From Nocardia sp. NBC_00416 (GTDB lineage: Bacteria > Actinomycetota > Actinomycetes > Mycobacteriales > Mycobacteriaceae), in assembly GCF_036032445.1 (NCBI RefSeq), contig NZ_CP107932.1, positions 6,636,501 to 6,700,500 of the forward strand: 64,000 bases of DNA. The letters run 5' to 3'. The stretch's first letter is position 1, and each line of letters opens with the position of its first letter. Position numbers and translations under genes: made by a program. Under the pieces are notes generated by a model. That model had not been told where the DNA came from. It saw only the letters and a program-made list of their open reading frames with translations, and made no database searches. This document shows positions 1 to 8,256 of the stretch, in pieces.

Positions 1-348
1 CCACCGCGTCCGGCCCCGGTTCGGCCGTCGACATCTCGGGGGGTGCGGTGTGCGGCTGGCGTGTCATCGGTACTACCTGTACTTCAGGATTCGATCGGGC
101 GCCTGCATGATATCGGCAATCGAGCGGCAACTCCGCTTCGTGCGCGGTGGTGGCGTCTCTGCGCCACCGACCGCGCCGGTTTTCGTCCGTGCGGGCGGAC
201 CCGGGCCCGGCACAATCGATTCCGGCCGGGCGATCGTGACGCAACCTGCCCTCGACCGCCACCACGCCGCGAGGCCATCCGGACAGGCTGCCGGTTTCGA
301 CGGCGACGGCACGGTTCGGGCTGCTACCCCGGATCCGCCTCGCGCGGC
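1..348. other. Window edge, no gene recognised
   Basis: This stretch lies downstream of the minus-strand oxidoreductase. Short open frames exist on both strands, but their predicted proteins are Arg/Pro-rich and match nothing I know. No terminator hairpin or RNA gene was seen. Confidence 0.3.
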
Positions 349-1257
349 TCAGCCGACGAGCAGCACGAGCTTCCCGCGTCCGTGTCCTCGCTCGCCCACC
401 TTGTGCGCCTCTGCGACATCGGCCAGTGGGAAGGTCTGTGCGACCGGTGGTGAGAAGCGCCCGGACTCGATCAGATCGCCGATCTCGCCGAGCACATGGA
501 CCGCGCGACCATCGGTATCGCCGCTGCTGAACTTCACCCCGTATTCCCGGGCTCCCACGAAGTCGGCGACTGTGACGACGTGTTCGGCCCCGCCGGCGAG
601 ATCGATGAGTTGGGGCAGAACCCCGCTGCCCGCGATATCGAGCGCGAGGTCGACGCCGTCGGGTGTGCGTGCGCGAACCCGTTCGACCAATCCCTCGCCG
701 TATGTGACGGGCTCGGCCCCCAGCGAGCGCAGGTATTCCTGGTTCGCCGGACCGGCGGTTCCGATGACACGTGCGCCGCGTACCACGGCGAGCTGTACCG
801 CTGCGCTGCCGACGTTCCCGGAGGCGCCGTTGACGAGCAGTGTGTCGCCGCTCCCGACGCCGAGCCCGTCCAAGGCGCGCGTGGCCGTTTCGATGGCGGT
901 CGGCAGTGCGGCGGCGCCCGGGAAGCCGAGCGACGGCGGAATGGGCGCGTAGTGGGACAGCACCGCGGATTCGGCTTGGGCCGAGCCCTCGTCGGAGAAG
1001 CCGAACACGCGATCACCGACGGCCACGCCCGCGACACCTTCGCCGAGCTCGTCGACGATTCCGGCGGCCTCGTGGCCCAGGGTCTGCGGAAGCTCCGGAT
1101 CCATCAGGCCCGCGCGCTTCTTCCAGTCGCTCGGGTTCACGCCGGCCGCGCGCACTGCGATCCGGATCCGGCCGGGACCCGGATGCGGATCGGGGAGATC
1201 CACGATCTCGAGGACCTCCGGGCCGCCGAACTGATTGAAACGGACCGCCTTCATCAT
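349..1257 (-). CDS. NADP-dependent MDR-family oxidoreductase (quinone reductase type)
   Basis: A 302-residue medium-chain dehydrogenase/reductase of the zinc-free quinone oxidoreductase type, expected to reduce quinones or enones with NADPH in the cytosol. The GroES-like N-terminal half contains GHEAAGIVDELGEGV near residue 65. The Rossmann half has the dinucleotide loop VNGASGNVGSAAVQLA near residue 142. Cys and His zinc ligands of alcohol dehydrogenases are not apparent. Length is normal for the family. Two ATG codons lie back to back at the start (1257 and 1254). It stands alone, with no operon partner on the same strand. The substrate cannot be told from the sequence. Confidence 0.85.
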   Translation of the reverse strand: MMKAVRFNQFGGPEVLEIVDLPDPHPGPGRIRIAVRAAGVNPSDWKKRAGLMDPELPQTLGHEAAGIVDELGEGVAGVAVGDRVFGFSDEGSAQAESAVLSHYAPIPPSLGFPGAAALPTAIETATRALDGLGVGSGDTLLVNGASGNVGSAAVQLAVVRGARVIGTAGPANQEYLRSLGAEPVTYGEGLVERVRARTPDGVDLALDIAGSGVLPQLIDLAGGAEHVVTVADFVGAREYGVKFSSGDTDGRAVHVLGEIGDLIESGRFSPPVAQTFPLADVAEAHKVGERGHGRGKLVLLVG

Positions 1258-1688
1258 TCGCTCCGATCTCGACTCCGAGAGTCGCGGTTGCCGCGACGCG
1301 CGTCAGTCTGCCAGCTCGGACGGCCGGCGCCCGCTCCCGTGTCGCGGTGCGAGTTCGCTGCGGAGCCTCGACGGAAGTCGTGGGTCTGATCACAGGGCGT
1401 ACTCGGCACCGGAGCCTGACGAGATTGCGTTACGTGCCGAAAACCATCTCGTTACAGGATGTTTCGGCGACAGACTCCGGATCGCTACTCCGGCGTCGAA
1501 CGCTTTGTTACCGGAAAGTATTGTGTCGCAGCTCTCTTTGTGATCCACAAGCCATTTGACCTGCGGATCTGGTGCTCTAGCCTGATAAATGTCGATGGCG
1601 ACAACAGTCCATCGGGGAATGCGACGCACTCCCTCACAATTCGCCACAAGCGAAACCGATAGACCCGAAGGTCGGAATTCGAAATAAA
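1258..1688. other. Intergenic region with lower GC, divergent promoters expected
   Basis: A 430-base gap between the minus-strand oxidoreductase and the plus-strand membrane protein. Base composition becomes visibly more AT-rich from about 1430 to 1690, as expected for divergent promoters. I found no convincing gene and could not place a confident -35/-10 pair. Confidence 0.3.
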
Positions 1689-2726
1689 ATGGAACACTCA
1701 CTCCAAGGGCAGCGAAACAATATCAGCCGACCGAGTTCCGAATTCCGATCCGCTTGGAAATGTTGGTCCATTACAGCGCTGAGCCTGCTCACGCTCGTAC
1801 TCCTCTTCCAGCCGTGGATGTCCGCCTCGGGTCCTTATGGCGACGCGCGCACCGACGCTTTCGGGCGTATCGACGGCTCCACCCCCGCGCTCCGCAACGT
1901 CGGCGAACGCTTGACCGACGGTCTCGTTTCGATCAGCGGGGTGTGGGGCGTGCTGACCGGCATCGCCGCGGTGGTCGCCCTGGCCGGTGCGCAGTTGTAC
2001 CGGAAGACCGGCGCCGGACTGAACGCGGTGATCGGCGCGAGTATCGCCAACGCGATATTCGTTCCGGTGACACTTCTGTATCTCAACGGCAAGGCGCCGG
2101 AGTTCCGCGAGATGACCGAAGATCACGACGAACTGAAGGACGCGCTCGGCGATATCCTGAACGGTCTCTTCGGTGGCGGCAAGGAATCCGACGCCGATAC
2201 GACTCAGCAGGTAGCCACCGTGGCCTTGACGAACCAGGCACTGATCTGCGGTCTGGTCGCGATGATCACCGCCGTGATCGCCATCGGGCTGCGGAGCCGG
2301 ATCCGCCCGGCCTACAGCGACGCCGCCGCGCGGGTCGAGGTTGCGCGCCGTGCCATGGCGGAGGAGCTGCCGGGCAGCTGTCGGGACGCGGCCCACGATA
2401 TCGACGTCGTCCTGGAACCGCAGCTCGAACTCGTCGTGCAGTACGAGCCTCAACTGCTCGGCCGCGGCGAGCCGGATCAGGACGACGATCGGGGTGCCCC
2501 GGAGGCCGGCAAACAACGCCTCCTGCCCCGCGCCGAACTCCCGCGCCGCAACGACAACCAGCTCGGTCAGATGCGGCGCGAACGGCCGCCCACCCGGCGG
2601 CCCCGGCCCCGGCCCGCGAACCGGACATCCGCTACGCCGCAGCCCGCCACCGGAGCCGCCGCTTCGCGAAATGGCCGGTCGGCCGCACTTTCCCAGCAGG
2701 CGCCCACCGCCCTGGCCGATCGTTGA
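1689..2726 (+). CDS. Putative membrane protein with an uncertain C-terminal half
   Basis: The first 210 residues look like a genuine four-helix membrane protein: a hydrophobic segment near residue 28 ending in FQPWM, an extracytoplasmic loop, then segments at about 80-97, 105-125 and 176-198. I do not recognise the family. After residue 215 the sequence turns into a Gln/Asp/Arg/Pro-rich stretch resembling the back-translation of a gene on the other strand. The minus strand at about 2340-2700 reads as a more protein-like sequence, so this C-terminal half may not be real. There is no strong ribosome-binding site before the ATG. A 16-bp hairpin follows the gene. Confidence 0.5.
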   Translation: MEHSLQGQRNNISRPSSEFRSAWKCWSITALSLLTLVLLFQPWMSASGPYGDARTDAFGRIDGSTPALRNVGERLTDGLVSISGVWGVLTGIAAVVALAGAQLYRKTGAGLNAVIGASIANAIFVPVTLLYLNGKAPEFREMTEDHDELKDALGDILNGLFGGGKESDADTTQQVATVALTNQALICGLVAMITAVIAIGLRSRIRPAYSDAAARVEVARRAMAEELPGSCRDAAHDIDVVLEPQLELVVQYEPQLLGRGEPDQDDDRGAPEAGKQRLLPRAELPRRNDNQLGQMRRERPPTRRPRPRPANRTSATPQPATGAAASRNGRSAALSQQAPTALADR

Positions 2727-2777
2727 CGTTGATGAGGGCGAGCCGTCGGCCGTGCTGAATGTGACTCGGTGACCGGC

Positions 2778-2812
2778 CCGGTAGCCGCCGTCCGCGGGAC
2801 GGCGGCTACCGG
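2778..2812. terminator. Perfect 16-bp hairpin, probable terminator
   Basis: Arms at 2778-2793 and 2797-2812 are exact reverse complements (CCGGTAGCCGCCGTCC and its complement) with a 3-base loop. It lies 50 bases after the stop of the preceding gene. There is no T-tract, which is common for actinobacterial terminators. It could act in either direction. Confidence 0.65.
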
Positions 2813-2853
2813 AGACCGGCACCGAGTCTCGGTCGGCTCACCGGTCGACGGCG

Positions 2854-3087
2854 GTGGCCGGTGCGGCGCTCACCGCGCTCCTGGAGACCACACCGCCCAT
2901 CGAGGTGCACTGGAAGCAGCGGGAGCTGGGAGCTTTGACCTTCGATGAAGTGCGGCGTCTGGCACAGTCGGTCGTTCCCGGCTCGACCACCGGGGAGCAC
3001 GGTCCGGCCGAGCCGGCAACCGTGATCTTCGAGGTATCCGGTCGGCACGCCGAAGAATTCCACGCGATGATCGAGCAGAACTCCTGA
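2854..3087 (+). CDS. Small hypothetical protein
   Basis: A 77-residue acidic/amphipathic protein that I do not recognise, read from a GTG at 2854. Residues such as WKQRELGALTFDEVRRLA suggest a helical soluble fold, and the end HAEEFHAMIEQNS is polar. Composition and GC bias by codon position favour this frame over the opposite strand. It lies between the hairpin at 2778-2812 and the short-chain dehydrogenase and appears to be monocistronic. The frame is open further upstream, so the start is uncertain. Confidence 0.45.
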   Translation: MAGAALTALLETTPPIEVHWKQRELGALTFDEVRRLAQSVVPGSTTGEHGPAEPATVIFEVSGRHAEEFHAMIEQNS

Positions 3088-3226
3088 CCGCTGTTCGTCC
3101 TTCGAGTCTTCGCCCGTTTCGGAGATGATCCAGCCGGCGTGAATGCCACGGCGATTTCCTGCCAGCGCGCCGGGTGTCGTTTCGTCGATGCTCATAGGGC
3201 AAGAGCGGAATCGAGAAAGGAACGAT

Positions 3227-3964
3227 ATGTCGGAGAAAATCGTGGTGGTCACCGGCGCGACCCGGGGAATCGGACGCGCCACCGCGACGGCGTTCGCCCG
3301 CAAGGGATACCGGGTCGTCGTCACCGGGCGGCGTGCCGAGGCGGTGGATTCCGTGGTGCGGGAGATGCGGGCCGACGGGCTCGCGGCCGAGGGCGAGCTC
3401 CTCGACGTGTGCTCGATCGATAGCGCGCGATGCCTGCGCGAATCGCTCGCCGCACGGCACGACCACATCGACGTGCTGGTGAACAATGCCGGAATCCTGC
3501 CCGAGGCGACCGCGTCGGGAACGGTGAACTTCGCCCATCCCGGCGCGTTCAGCGAGACATTGATGACCAATACCTTCGGCCCCGCCAATGTGATCGAAGC
3601 GCTGCTGCCACTGGTGCGGCGCGCGGCGGCGGGTCATATCGTCAATGTCTCCACCGAGATGGGTTCGTTGACCGAGCAGCGTAACCCGCAGTCGCCGTAC
3701 TACTCGATGGTCGTGCCCGGGTATCAGGCGTCGAAGGCGGCACTGAACAGCATCACCATCGGGCTGGCGAAAACGCTCGCCGACACCACGGTCCGAGTGA
3801 CCTCGGTGTGTCCGGGATTCGTCGCGACCGAACTCGCCCCGGCCGCGGCCTCCGCGCCGACGACACCGGCGCAGGCCGCGCAGATCGTGCTGGCGGCGGT
3901 GGAATCGCCGGATCAGCACACCGACGGCGCCTTCGTCGGCGCGCAGGGGGCGATCGCCTGGTAG
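3227..3964 (+). CDS. Short-chain dehydrogenase/reductase
   Basis: A 245-residue classical SDR. The N-terminus carries the cofactor loop TGATRGIG at about residues 9-16, NNAG follows near residue 86, and the catalytic Ser/Tyr/Lys set appears as STEMGS and YQASK around residues 140-165. The ATG at 3227 is chosen because AAAGGA lies 7 bases upstream; the open frame extends to 3143 without a better site. Its likely role is NAD(P)(H)-dependent oxidation or reduction of a small alcohol or ketone. Substrate is unknown and the neighbours give no clue. A nested hairpin follows the gene. Confidence 0.85.
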   Translation: MSEKIVVVTGATRGIGRATATAFARKGYRVVVTGRRAEAVDSVVREMRADGLAAEGELLDVCSIDSARCLRESLAARHDHIDVLVNNAGILPEATASGTVNFAHPGAFSETLMTNTFGPANVIEALLPLVRRAAAGHIVNVSTEMGSLTEQRNPQSPYYSMVVPGYQASKAALNSITIGLAKTLADTTVRVTSVCPGFVATELAPAAASAPTTPAQAAQIVLAAVESPDQHTDGAFVGAQGAIAW

Positions 3965-3979
3965 CGGCGTCCGCGTTTC

Positions 3980-4039
3980 GGCCCGCGCCCGAAGCGGAGC
4001 CCGAAGACCGGGCGGGCTCCGAAGTGCCGGGCGCGGGCC
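3980..4039. terminator. Nested long hairpin downstream of the SDR gene
   Basis: Outer arms GGCCCGCGCCCG (3980-3991) and CGGGCGCGGGCC (4028-4039) are perfectly complementary over 12 bp. Inside them GGAGCCCG (3996-4003) pairs with CGGGCTCC (4013-4020). The two stacked stems form an extended cruciform-like structure 16 bases after the SDR stop, most likely a terminator. Confidence 0.6.
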
Positions 4040-4177
4040 GGGTCATGCGAAAGGCGGACGGCCGTATCGGGGTTCGCACGGAGGCACTGGGTCCGGGACC
4101 TGCTCTACCATCGGGTGGAGTGCCGTTTCGGGCCGGTCGGGTGGGTCGTCGAACAGTCCAGGACAGCGAGGTGCGGT

Positions 4178-5545
4178 GTGAGGGTGATCGACGAAGAGAT
4201 CGCCGGATCCCGACCCGATCTGCCGGTGGATGCCGACGGTCCGGAGACAGCGCGCTGGTCGTGGCCCGCGCGAGTGGTTTTCCGGTTCGGCGTGGTCTAC
4301 TCCGTGCTCTTCTGCGTGCTGATCGGCCAGATCTTGTTCGTGTTCACCGGAGTGCTGCACGATCTGTTGCCCGACACCGCCCCCGTGTGGCCGTTGTTGA
4401 AGGCCGGTCCGCTGCTGGAACGGGTGTCCAGCACGGTATTCGGCATCGACGCCGAGTTCTATCGGTTCTCCGGCAGCGGTGATCAGGCGATCATCTGGGT
4501 GATGGTGTTCTGCGCGCTGGTCGTGGCCGCCGCGGCGGCTGTGGTGTGGTCGGTGCTGGATCGCCGGCGGCTCGCGTATCCGCGGGCGGCCGCGTGGTTC
4601 CTGACCGGCCTGCGGCTCTGCCTTGCGGGACAGATGCTGTTCTACGGGATCGCCAAGGCGATTCCGACCCAGATGCCGCCGCCTCCGCTCTCCGCGCTGA
4701 TCCAGCCCTACGGCGAGTTCTCCCCGATCTCGGTGCTGTGGTTGCAGGTGGGGAGTGCGCCGGTCTACGAGATCCTGCTCGGTGTAGCGGAACTGATCGG
4801 GGGTCTGCTGCTGCTGCTGGCGCCGCGCACCGCCACCCTGGGGGCGATGCTGAGTGTCGTGAGCATGGCGCAGGTGTTCGTGCTGAATATGACGTTCGAT
4901 GTCCCGGTCAAGATCCTGTCGTTCCATCTGCTGCTCTTCTCGCTGGTCCTGCTCGCCCCGCAGGCCCGCCGGTTCGCGGATTTCTTCCTGCTGGCCCGCC
5001 GCGCCGATCCCGCTGTGCAACCGCCGCTGTTCACCGGTCGCCGGGCCGGCCGGATCGCCGGATTCGCACAGGCGGTGATCGGAGTCTGGCTGGTGGCCGG
5101 TGTGGTGCTGCTCGGCTGGTCGACCTGGCAGGACTACGGCGGCGGCGCGCCGAAGCCGGCGCTGTACGGGCTGTGGGAGGTGACCGAGTTCCGGGTGGAC
5201 GGGCAGCCGGCGCCACCGCTGCTGACCGATGAGATCCGGTGGCAGCGGCTCGTCGTCGAAACCGAAGGCGCGGTGACCGTGCAGCGGATGGACGGTGAGT
5301 TGGTGACGGCGGCGGCCCAGGTCGACGGCGCGGCGCACACCCTCACGCTCGCCGACCCATCGGGCGCCGGGGGCGCACCTGTCGGCGCCTTCACCTACGA
5401 CCGTCCCGAATCGGGCAGGCTGCTGCTGGAGGGTCGGCTCGACGGTCGGCCGATATCGATCGACCTGCGCTCGGTGGACCCCGGCTCCTTCCCGCTGAAC
5501 GGCCCGCGGTTCCACTGGGTGCAGGAGAACCCGGCCCTGTCCTGA
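4178..5545 (+). CDS. DoxX-like polytopic membrane protein
   Basis: About 455 residues with seven hydrophobic segments in the first 320 (VVYSVLFCVLIGQILFVF, VMVFCALVVAAAAAVVW, FLTGLRLCLAGQMLFYGI and others), followed by a soluble C-terminal domain of about 130 residues. The middle part resembles the DoxX/MauE-like superfamily seen in actinobacterial envelope proteins. Its biochemical role is unknown. I chose GTG 4178 because GAGGT sits 5 bases upstream; the open frame reaches back to 4115. It stands alone on the plus strand, convergent with the PPE-like gene downstream. Confidence 0.75.
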   Translation: MRVIDEEIAGSRPDLPVDADGPETARWSWPARVVFRFGVVYSVLFCVLIGQILFVFTGVLHDLLPDTAPVWPLLKAGPLLERVSSTVFGIDAEFYRFSGSGDQAIIWVMVFCALVVAAAAAVVWSVLDRRRLAYPRAAAWFLTGLRLCLAGQMLFYGIAKAIPTQMPPPPLSALIQPYGEFSPISVLWLQVGSAPVYEILLGVAELIGGLLLLLAPRTATLGAMLSVVSMAQVFVLNMTFDVPVKILSFHLLLFSLVLLAPQARRFADFFLLARRADPAVQPPLFTGRRAGRIAGFAQAVIGVWLVAGVVLLGWSTWQDYGGGAPKPALYGLWEVTEFRVDGQPAPPLLTDEIRWQRLVVETEGAVTVQRMDGELVTAAAQVDGAAHTLTLADPSGAGGAPVGAFTYDRPESGRLLLEGRLDGRPISIDLRSVDPGSFPLNGPRFHWVQENPALS

Positions 5546-5597
5546 TCCTGGCCCGGTGGGCAGTCCCGGCGTGTTCGGCGACGGGCCCGGCGGCGGA

Positions 5598-6695
5598 TCA
5601 AGCCTGTGGCGGAATCACTCCCGGCTGGTCGGGAGCACGCTGCCCGGGGACGGGACCGGTGATCCCGGGCTGGCCGGCCGGGTCGGCGAGCGGGACCGCG
5701 GTCGGGTTCTTCCCCGGTGACGGGGGAGGCGGCGGCGCGGGCGCGGGTGGTTCGGCGGGGGGCGGGGCCGGAGCAGGCGGCGCCTGCTCGGTAGGGGGCT
5801 CCGTTCCCGGAGTTGGTGCGGGTGGCGGCGGTGGCACCGGTGGCACCGGTGGCGTCTCGCTCGGAGCCGAACCCTGTGTGGGCGCAGGCGCCTCGGTGGG
5901 TGCTGGCGGCTCGGGTGCGGGCGCCGGTGTTTCGCCGCCGGGTTCCCGCGGCGGTTCGGAGGATTCCGGAGGGCGCTGTGGCGCGGGCGCCGGCGGGGTG
6001 GAACTGTTCGGCGGGGCACCGGATTCGGTGGGGTCGCCGGCCGGGCCCGGGTCGGCCGAATCGGAATCCTGCGGCGCCGGTGCGGAATCCGCGCCGACGA
6101 CCGAATCGACCGGTGTCCGGGGTGCGGTCGGCGGCGTGAGGGGCGTCAACATACCGGGAGCCGCCGGCGGTTCGGGAAGTGTGGGAACCGCTGTGCCCGC
6201 GGCCGTGTAGGCCGGCTTGTAGACCATGTTCATGGTGAGGACCGCCTCCTGCCGGAGGACCTCCTGCACCATCTGCGCGTCGATGACCTTCGCGGCCTCG
6301 AGCAGGCGGGCCAGGGCGCCGACGGGGCCGGAATCTCCGGGCGCGACCACCGCGATCTTCACCGCTTCCGCGGCCGCGGCCACCGCGCCGAGACGCAGAC
6401 CCACCTGGCCCAGCACCCCGGCGAGTTCATCCACCGACGCGGCGAAACTGCGGGTGCTGGCGAAGGCGGCGTCGGCGGCCGCACCGTCCCATTCCATCGC
6501 GTTCATCACGCGATCCGCGCCGCTGCGGGTCAGCGGGAAGGAGGTCTGCAGGGTGGTGGCGGCATGCATCCAGGTACCGGATATTCGCAGTATCTCGCCG
6601 GCGTCGATCTGCTGGGTGGCCTGATGGATATCCTCATGGCGCATGGCTTCGAAATGCTCCATGGCACTGATGTAATCCGGATCGGAACCTCTCAC
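5598..6695 (-). CDS. PPE-like type VII secretion substrate with Pro-rich tail
   Basis: A 365-residue protein. Residues 1-165 are alpha-helical and contain SGTWMHAATTLQ and a WDG turn (MEWDGAAADAAFAS), as in WXG100/PPE-type ESX substrates. From about residue 175 onward it is almost wholly Pro, Ala, Glu, Ser and Thr, a disordered tail typical of secreted proline-rich proteins. The GTG at 6695 has AGGAGG 5 bases upstream, and that ribosome-binding site lies inside the last 68-bp repeat unit. The next gene upstream encodes a YxxxD-bearing partner, then EspG, so it probably forms a heterodimer exported through an ESX system. Assignment to true PPE rather than a general WXG100-like class is uncertain. 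Confidence 0.75.
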   Translation of the reverse strand: MRGSDPDYISAMEHFEAMRHEDIHQATQQIDAGEILRISGTWMHAATTLQTSFPLTRSGADRVMNAMEWDGAAADAAFASTRSFAASVDELAGVLGQVGLRLGAVAAAAEAVKIAVVAPGDSGPVGALARLLEAAKVIDAQMVQEVLRQEAVLTMNMVYKPAYTAAGTAVPTLPEPPAAPGMLTPLTPPTAPRTPVDSVVGADSAPAPQDSDSADPGPAGDPTESGAPPNSSTPPAPAPQRPPESSEPPREPGGETPAPAPEPPAPTEAPAPTQGSAPSETPPVPPVPPPPPAPTPGTEPPTEQAPPAPAPPPAEPPAPAPPPPPSPGKNPTAVPLADPAGQPGITGPVPGQRAPDQPGVIPPQA

Positions 6696-6698
6696 CGA

Positions 6699-6897
6699 GC
6701 CTCCTTCGAGTCGGGTACATGCGGTCCGCGGAGGCCGCAGCGAAGGCGGAGGTATCGCATCACCTTGCCTCCTTCGAATCGAACACATGCGGTCCGCGGA
6801 GGCCGGAGCGGATGGGGAGGTATCGCATCACCTTGCCTCCTTCGAGTCGGGTACATGCGGTCCGCGGAGGCCGCAGCGAAGGCGGAGGTATCGCATC
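6699..6897. repeat. Three tandem copies of a 68-bp repeat
   Basis: Units start at 6699, 6767 and 6835. The first and third are identical over about 60 bases; the second has scattered substitutions. Read on the minus strand each begins TGATGCGATAC, contains CTCCGCCTTCGCTGCGG and ends CGAAGGAGG. The stop codon of the upstream gene is inside the first (minus-strand) unit, and the ribosome-binding site of the downstream gene is inside the last. There are no unique spacers, so this is not a CRISPR array. A diverged relative sits at 52486-52555. Confidence 0.9.
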
Positions 6898-7270
6898 ATC
6901 GCGTGAGCCTCGATTCGAGGGCGCGCACGGCTGCGGCGTTCGCGGCGTCGGCCTCTTCGTACAGGCCACCGCTGATCAGGAACGCTTCCTTCATGCGGTA
7001 CGCGGCTTCGATGTAGTGGTCGAGCAGGGCGGCGGCATCGCGGGCCTTGTGCCCGAAACCCGCCTGCAGCTGCTGGGCGGAGACGAGCCCGCCGAAGCCG
7101 TGCGGATCGGATACGTCGTCCAGGCGCTGCCGGAGGTAGCTGAGCCGGTCGGCCTGCCGGTCGTAGAGTTCCGCGCAGCGGCGCGCCGCTTCCGGATCGA
7201 ACTTGACGGTTCCCGCATGGGCTGCCTGGCGGAACCGGACGATCTCGGCTCGACTGTCTTCGATCTTCAT
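6896..7270 (-). CDS. ESX-type small secreted partner with YxxxD motif
   Basis: A 124-residue, entirely helical protein. The C-terminal part carries YEEAD at residues 104-108, which fits the YxxxD/E general secretion signal of type VII substrates. It sits between the espG-like gene and the PPE-like gene, in the order expected for a PE/PPE-like pair with its chaperone. The two substrate genes are separated only by the 68-bp repeat array, so they are probably co-transcribed. It lacks a clear WXG turn and an N-terminal PE motif, so it is a divergent family member. It could also be a structural ESX-associated protein. Confidence 0.7.
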   Translation of the reverse strand: MKIEDSRAEIVRFRQAAHAGTVKFDPEAARRCAELYDRQADRLSYLRQRLDDVSDPHGFGGLVSAQQLQAGFGHKARDAAALLDHYIEAAYRMKEAFLISGGLYEEADAANAAAVRALESRLTR

Positions 7271-7351
7271 GACTGGCGTACCCCTCCGTCGGTCACGCCC
7301 AGAGTAACCGTAACCGGGGGCCGGGGGCAGCCATCCGGTCCTGATCTTGGT

Positions 7352-8050
7352 TCAGCCGGGAATACGTTTCTGCAGATGCGCGGCGAGTTGTTCGGGGGAC
7401 GTGGGCACCACGTGCACGTTCTCGTCGGCCTTGAGCAGGTACCGGCCGTCGTTCTCGACATCGAGCCAGCTGTAGTGCAGGGGCGGTGGCGGCTTCGGCC
7501 GGTCCAGATGCGGTTCGATGCGGATATGTCCGTCGGCGGTATGCGGCGCGCACAGGAGTTTGCGGATCAGCGGCGCGGCCCGCTCCTCCTGGATGACGGT
7601 TTCGGTGTCACGGACCGCCGCGGCCGAGGCCGTGCGGGCCGGATAGCGCCCGGCGGGGGTCTTCGGGAGCAGGGCCGCCAGGCGGGAGCCGAGCTTCGTA
7701 CTGTGGCCGATCGACAACTGGACCGGACCGCCGAACTCCCGGGTCCGTCCCGGCGCCTGTACCGCGAGTACCGCCCGGTCGTACACGACGCACCCCAGCA
7801 CACGTAGTTCCCGGCCGGGCTCGGGGGACCCGCCGATGGCGATCACCCGGGTGTGCGGCGCGGCGAGAATGCGCAGACAGGCATCCAGATCGGGATCCGG
7901 TGGGAACCGTTGCGCGAGTTCGGAGTGCAGAAACCGGGCATCGCGCTCGGTACGCGGTGATTCGAGGACCCGCAGGGGATAGGGGAGCCGGTCCAGGTCG
8001 GCTCGGCGCCATACGTGCGCGAACTCATCGGGGGTCAGGCTCCAACTCAC
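7352..8050 (-). CDS. espG: EspG-family type VII secretion chaperone
   Basis: A 232-residue protein with the EspG pattern: WSLTPDEFAHVWRR at the N-terminus, a central beta-rich region (VIAIGGSPEPGRELRVLG, YDRAVLAVQA) and a C-terminal helical part. EspG proteins bind cognate PE/PPE dimers in the cytosol and keep them soluble until export. Here it is followed on the same strand by the two substrate-like genes, which supports the assignment. No ESX core genes (EccB, EccC, EccD, MycP) are in the window, so the module must use a machine encoded elsewhere. ATG start at 8050, divergent from the PEP-utilizing gene. Confidence 0.85.
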   Translation of the reverse strand: MSWSLTPDEFAHVWRRADLDRLPYPLRVLESPRTERDARFLHSELAQRFPPDPDLDACLRILAAPHTRVIAIGGSPEPGRELRVLGCVVYDRAVLAVQAPGRTREFGGPVQLSIGHSTKLGSRLAALLPKTPAGRYPARTASAAAVRDTETVIQEERAAPLIRKLLCAPHTADGHIRIEPHLDRPKPPPPLHYSWLDVENDGRYLLKADENVHVVPTSPEQLAAHLQKRIPG

Positions 8051-8256
8051 GCGGAATCACATCCTCACCGAAACCTGCGCAGGCTACAACAGACTATCCG
8101 GTGTTTCGTAGCGTGCCGACCTCGGCCGGTGCCGACGAACTGGACGCCGTGCGCTGCCACAAGATCCGAATACGCGATACACAGGCTGTTCCTCGGGTTT
8201 ACTCATGCGGAACGGACAACGATGTTCTGTTTCGCAGACGGGGTTGGAGGTCGGTC

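Noticed and set aside
6699..6897. Possible CRISPR array
   Set aside because: The three units are contiguous 68-bp direct repeats without unique spacers, and no cas genes are near.
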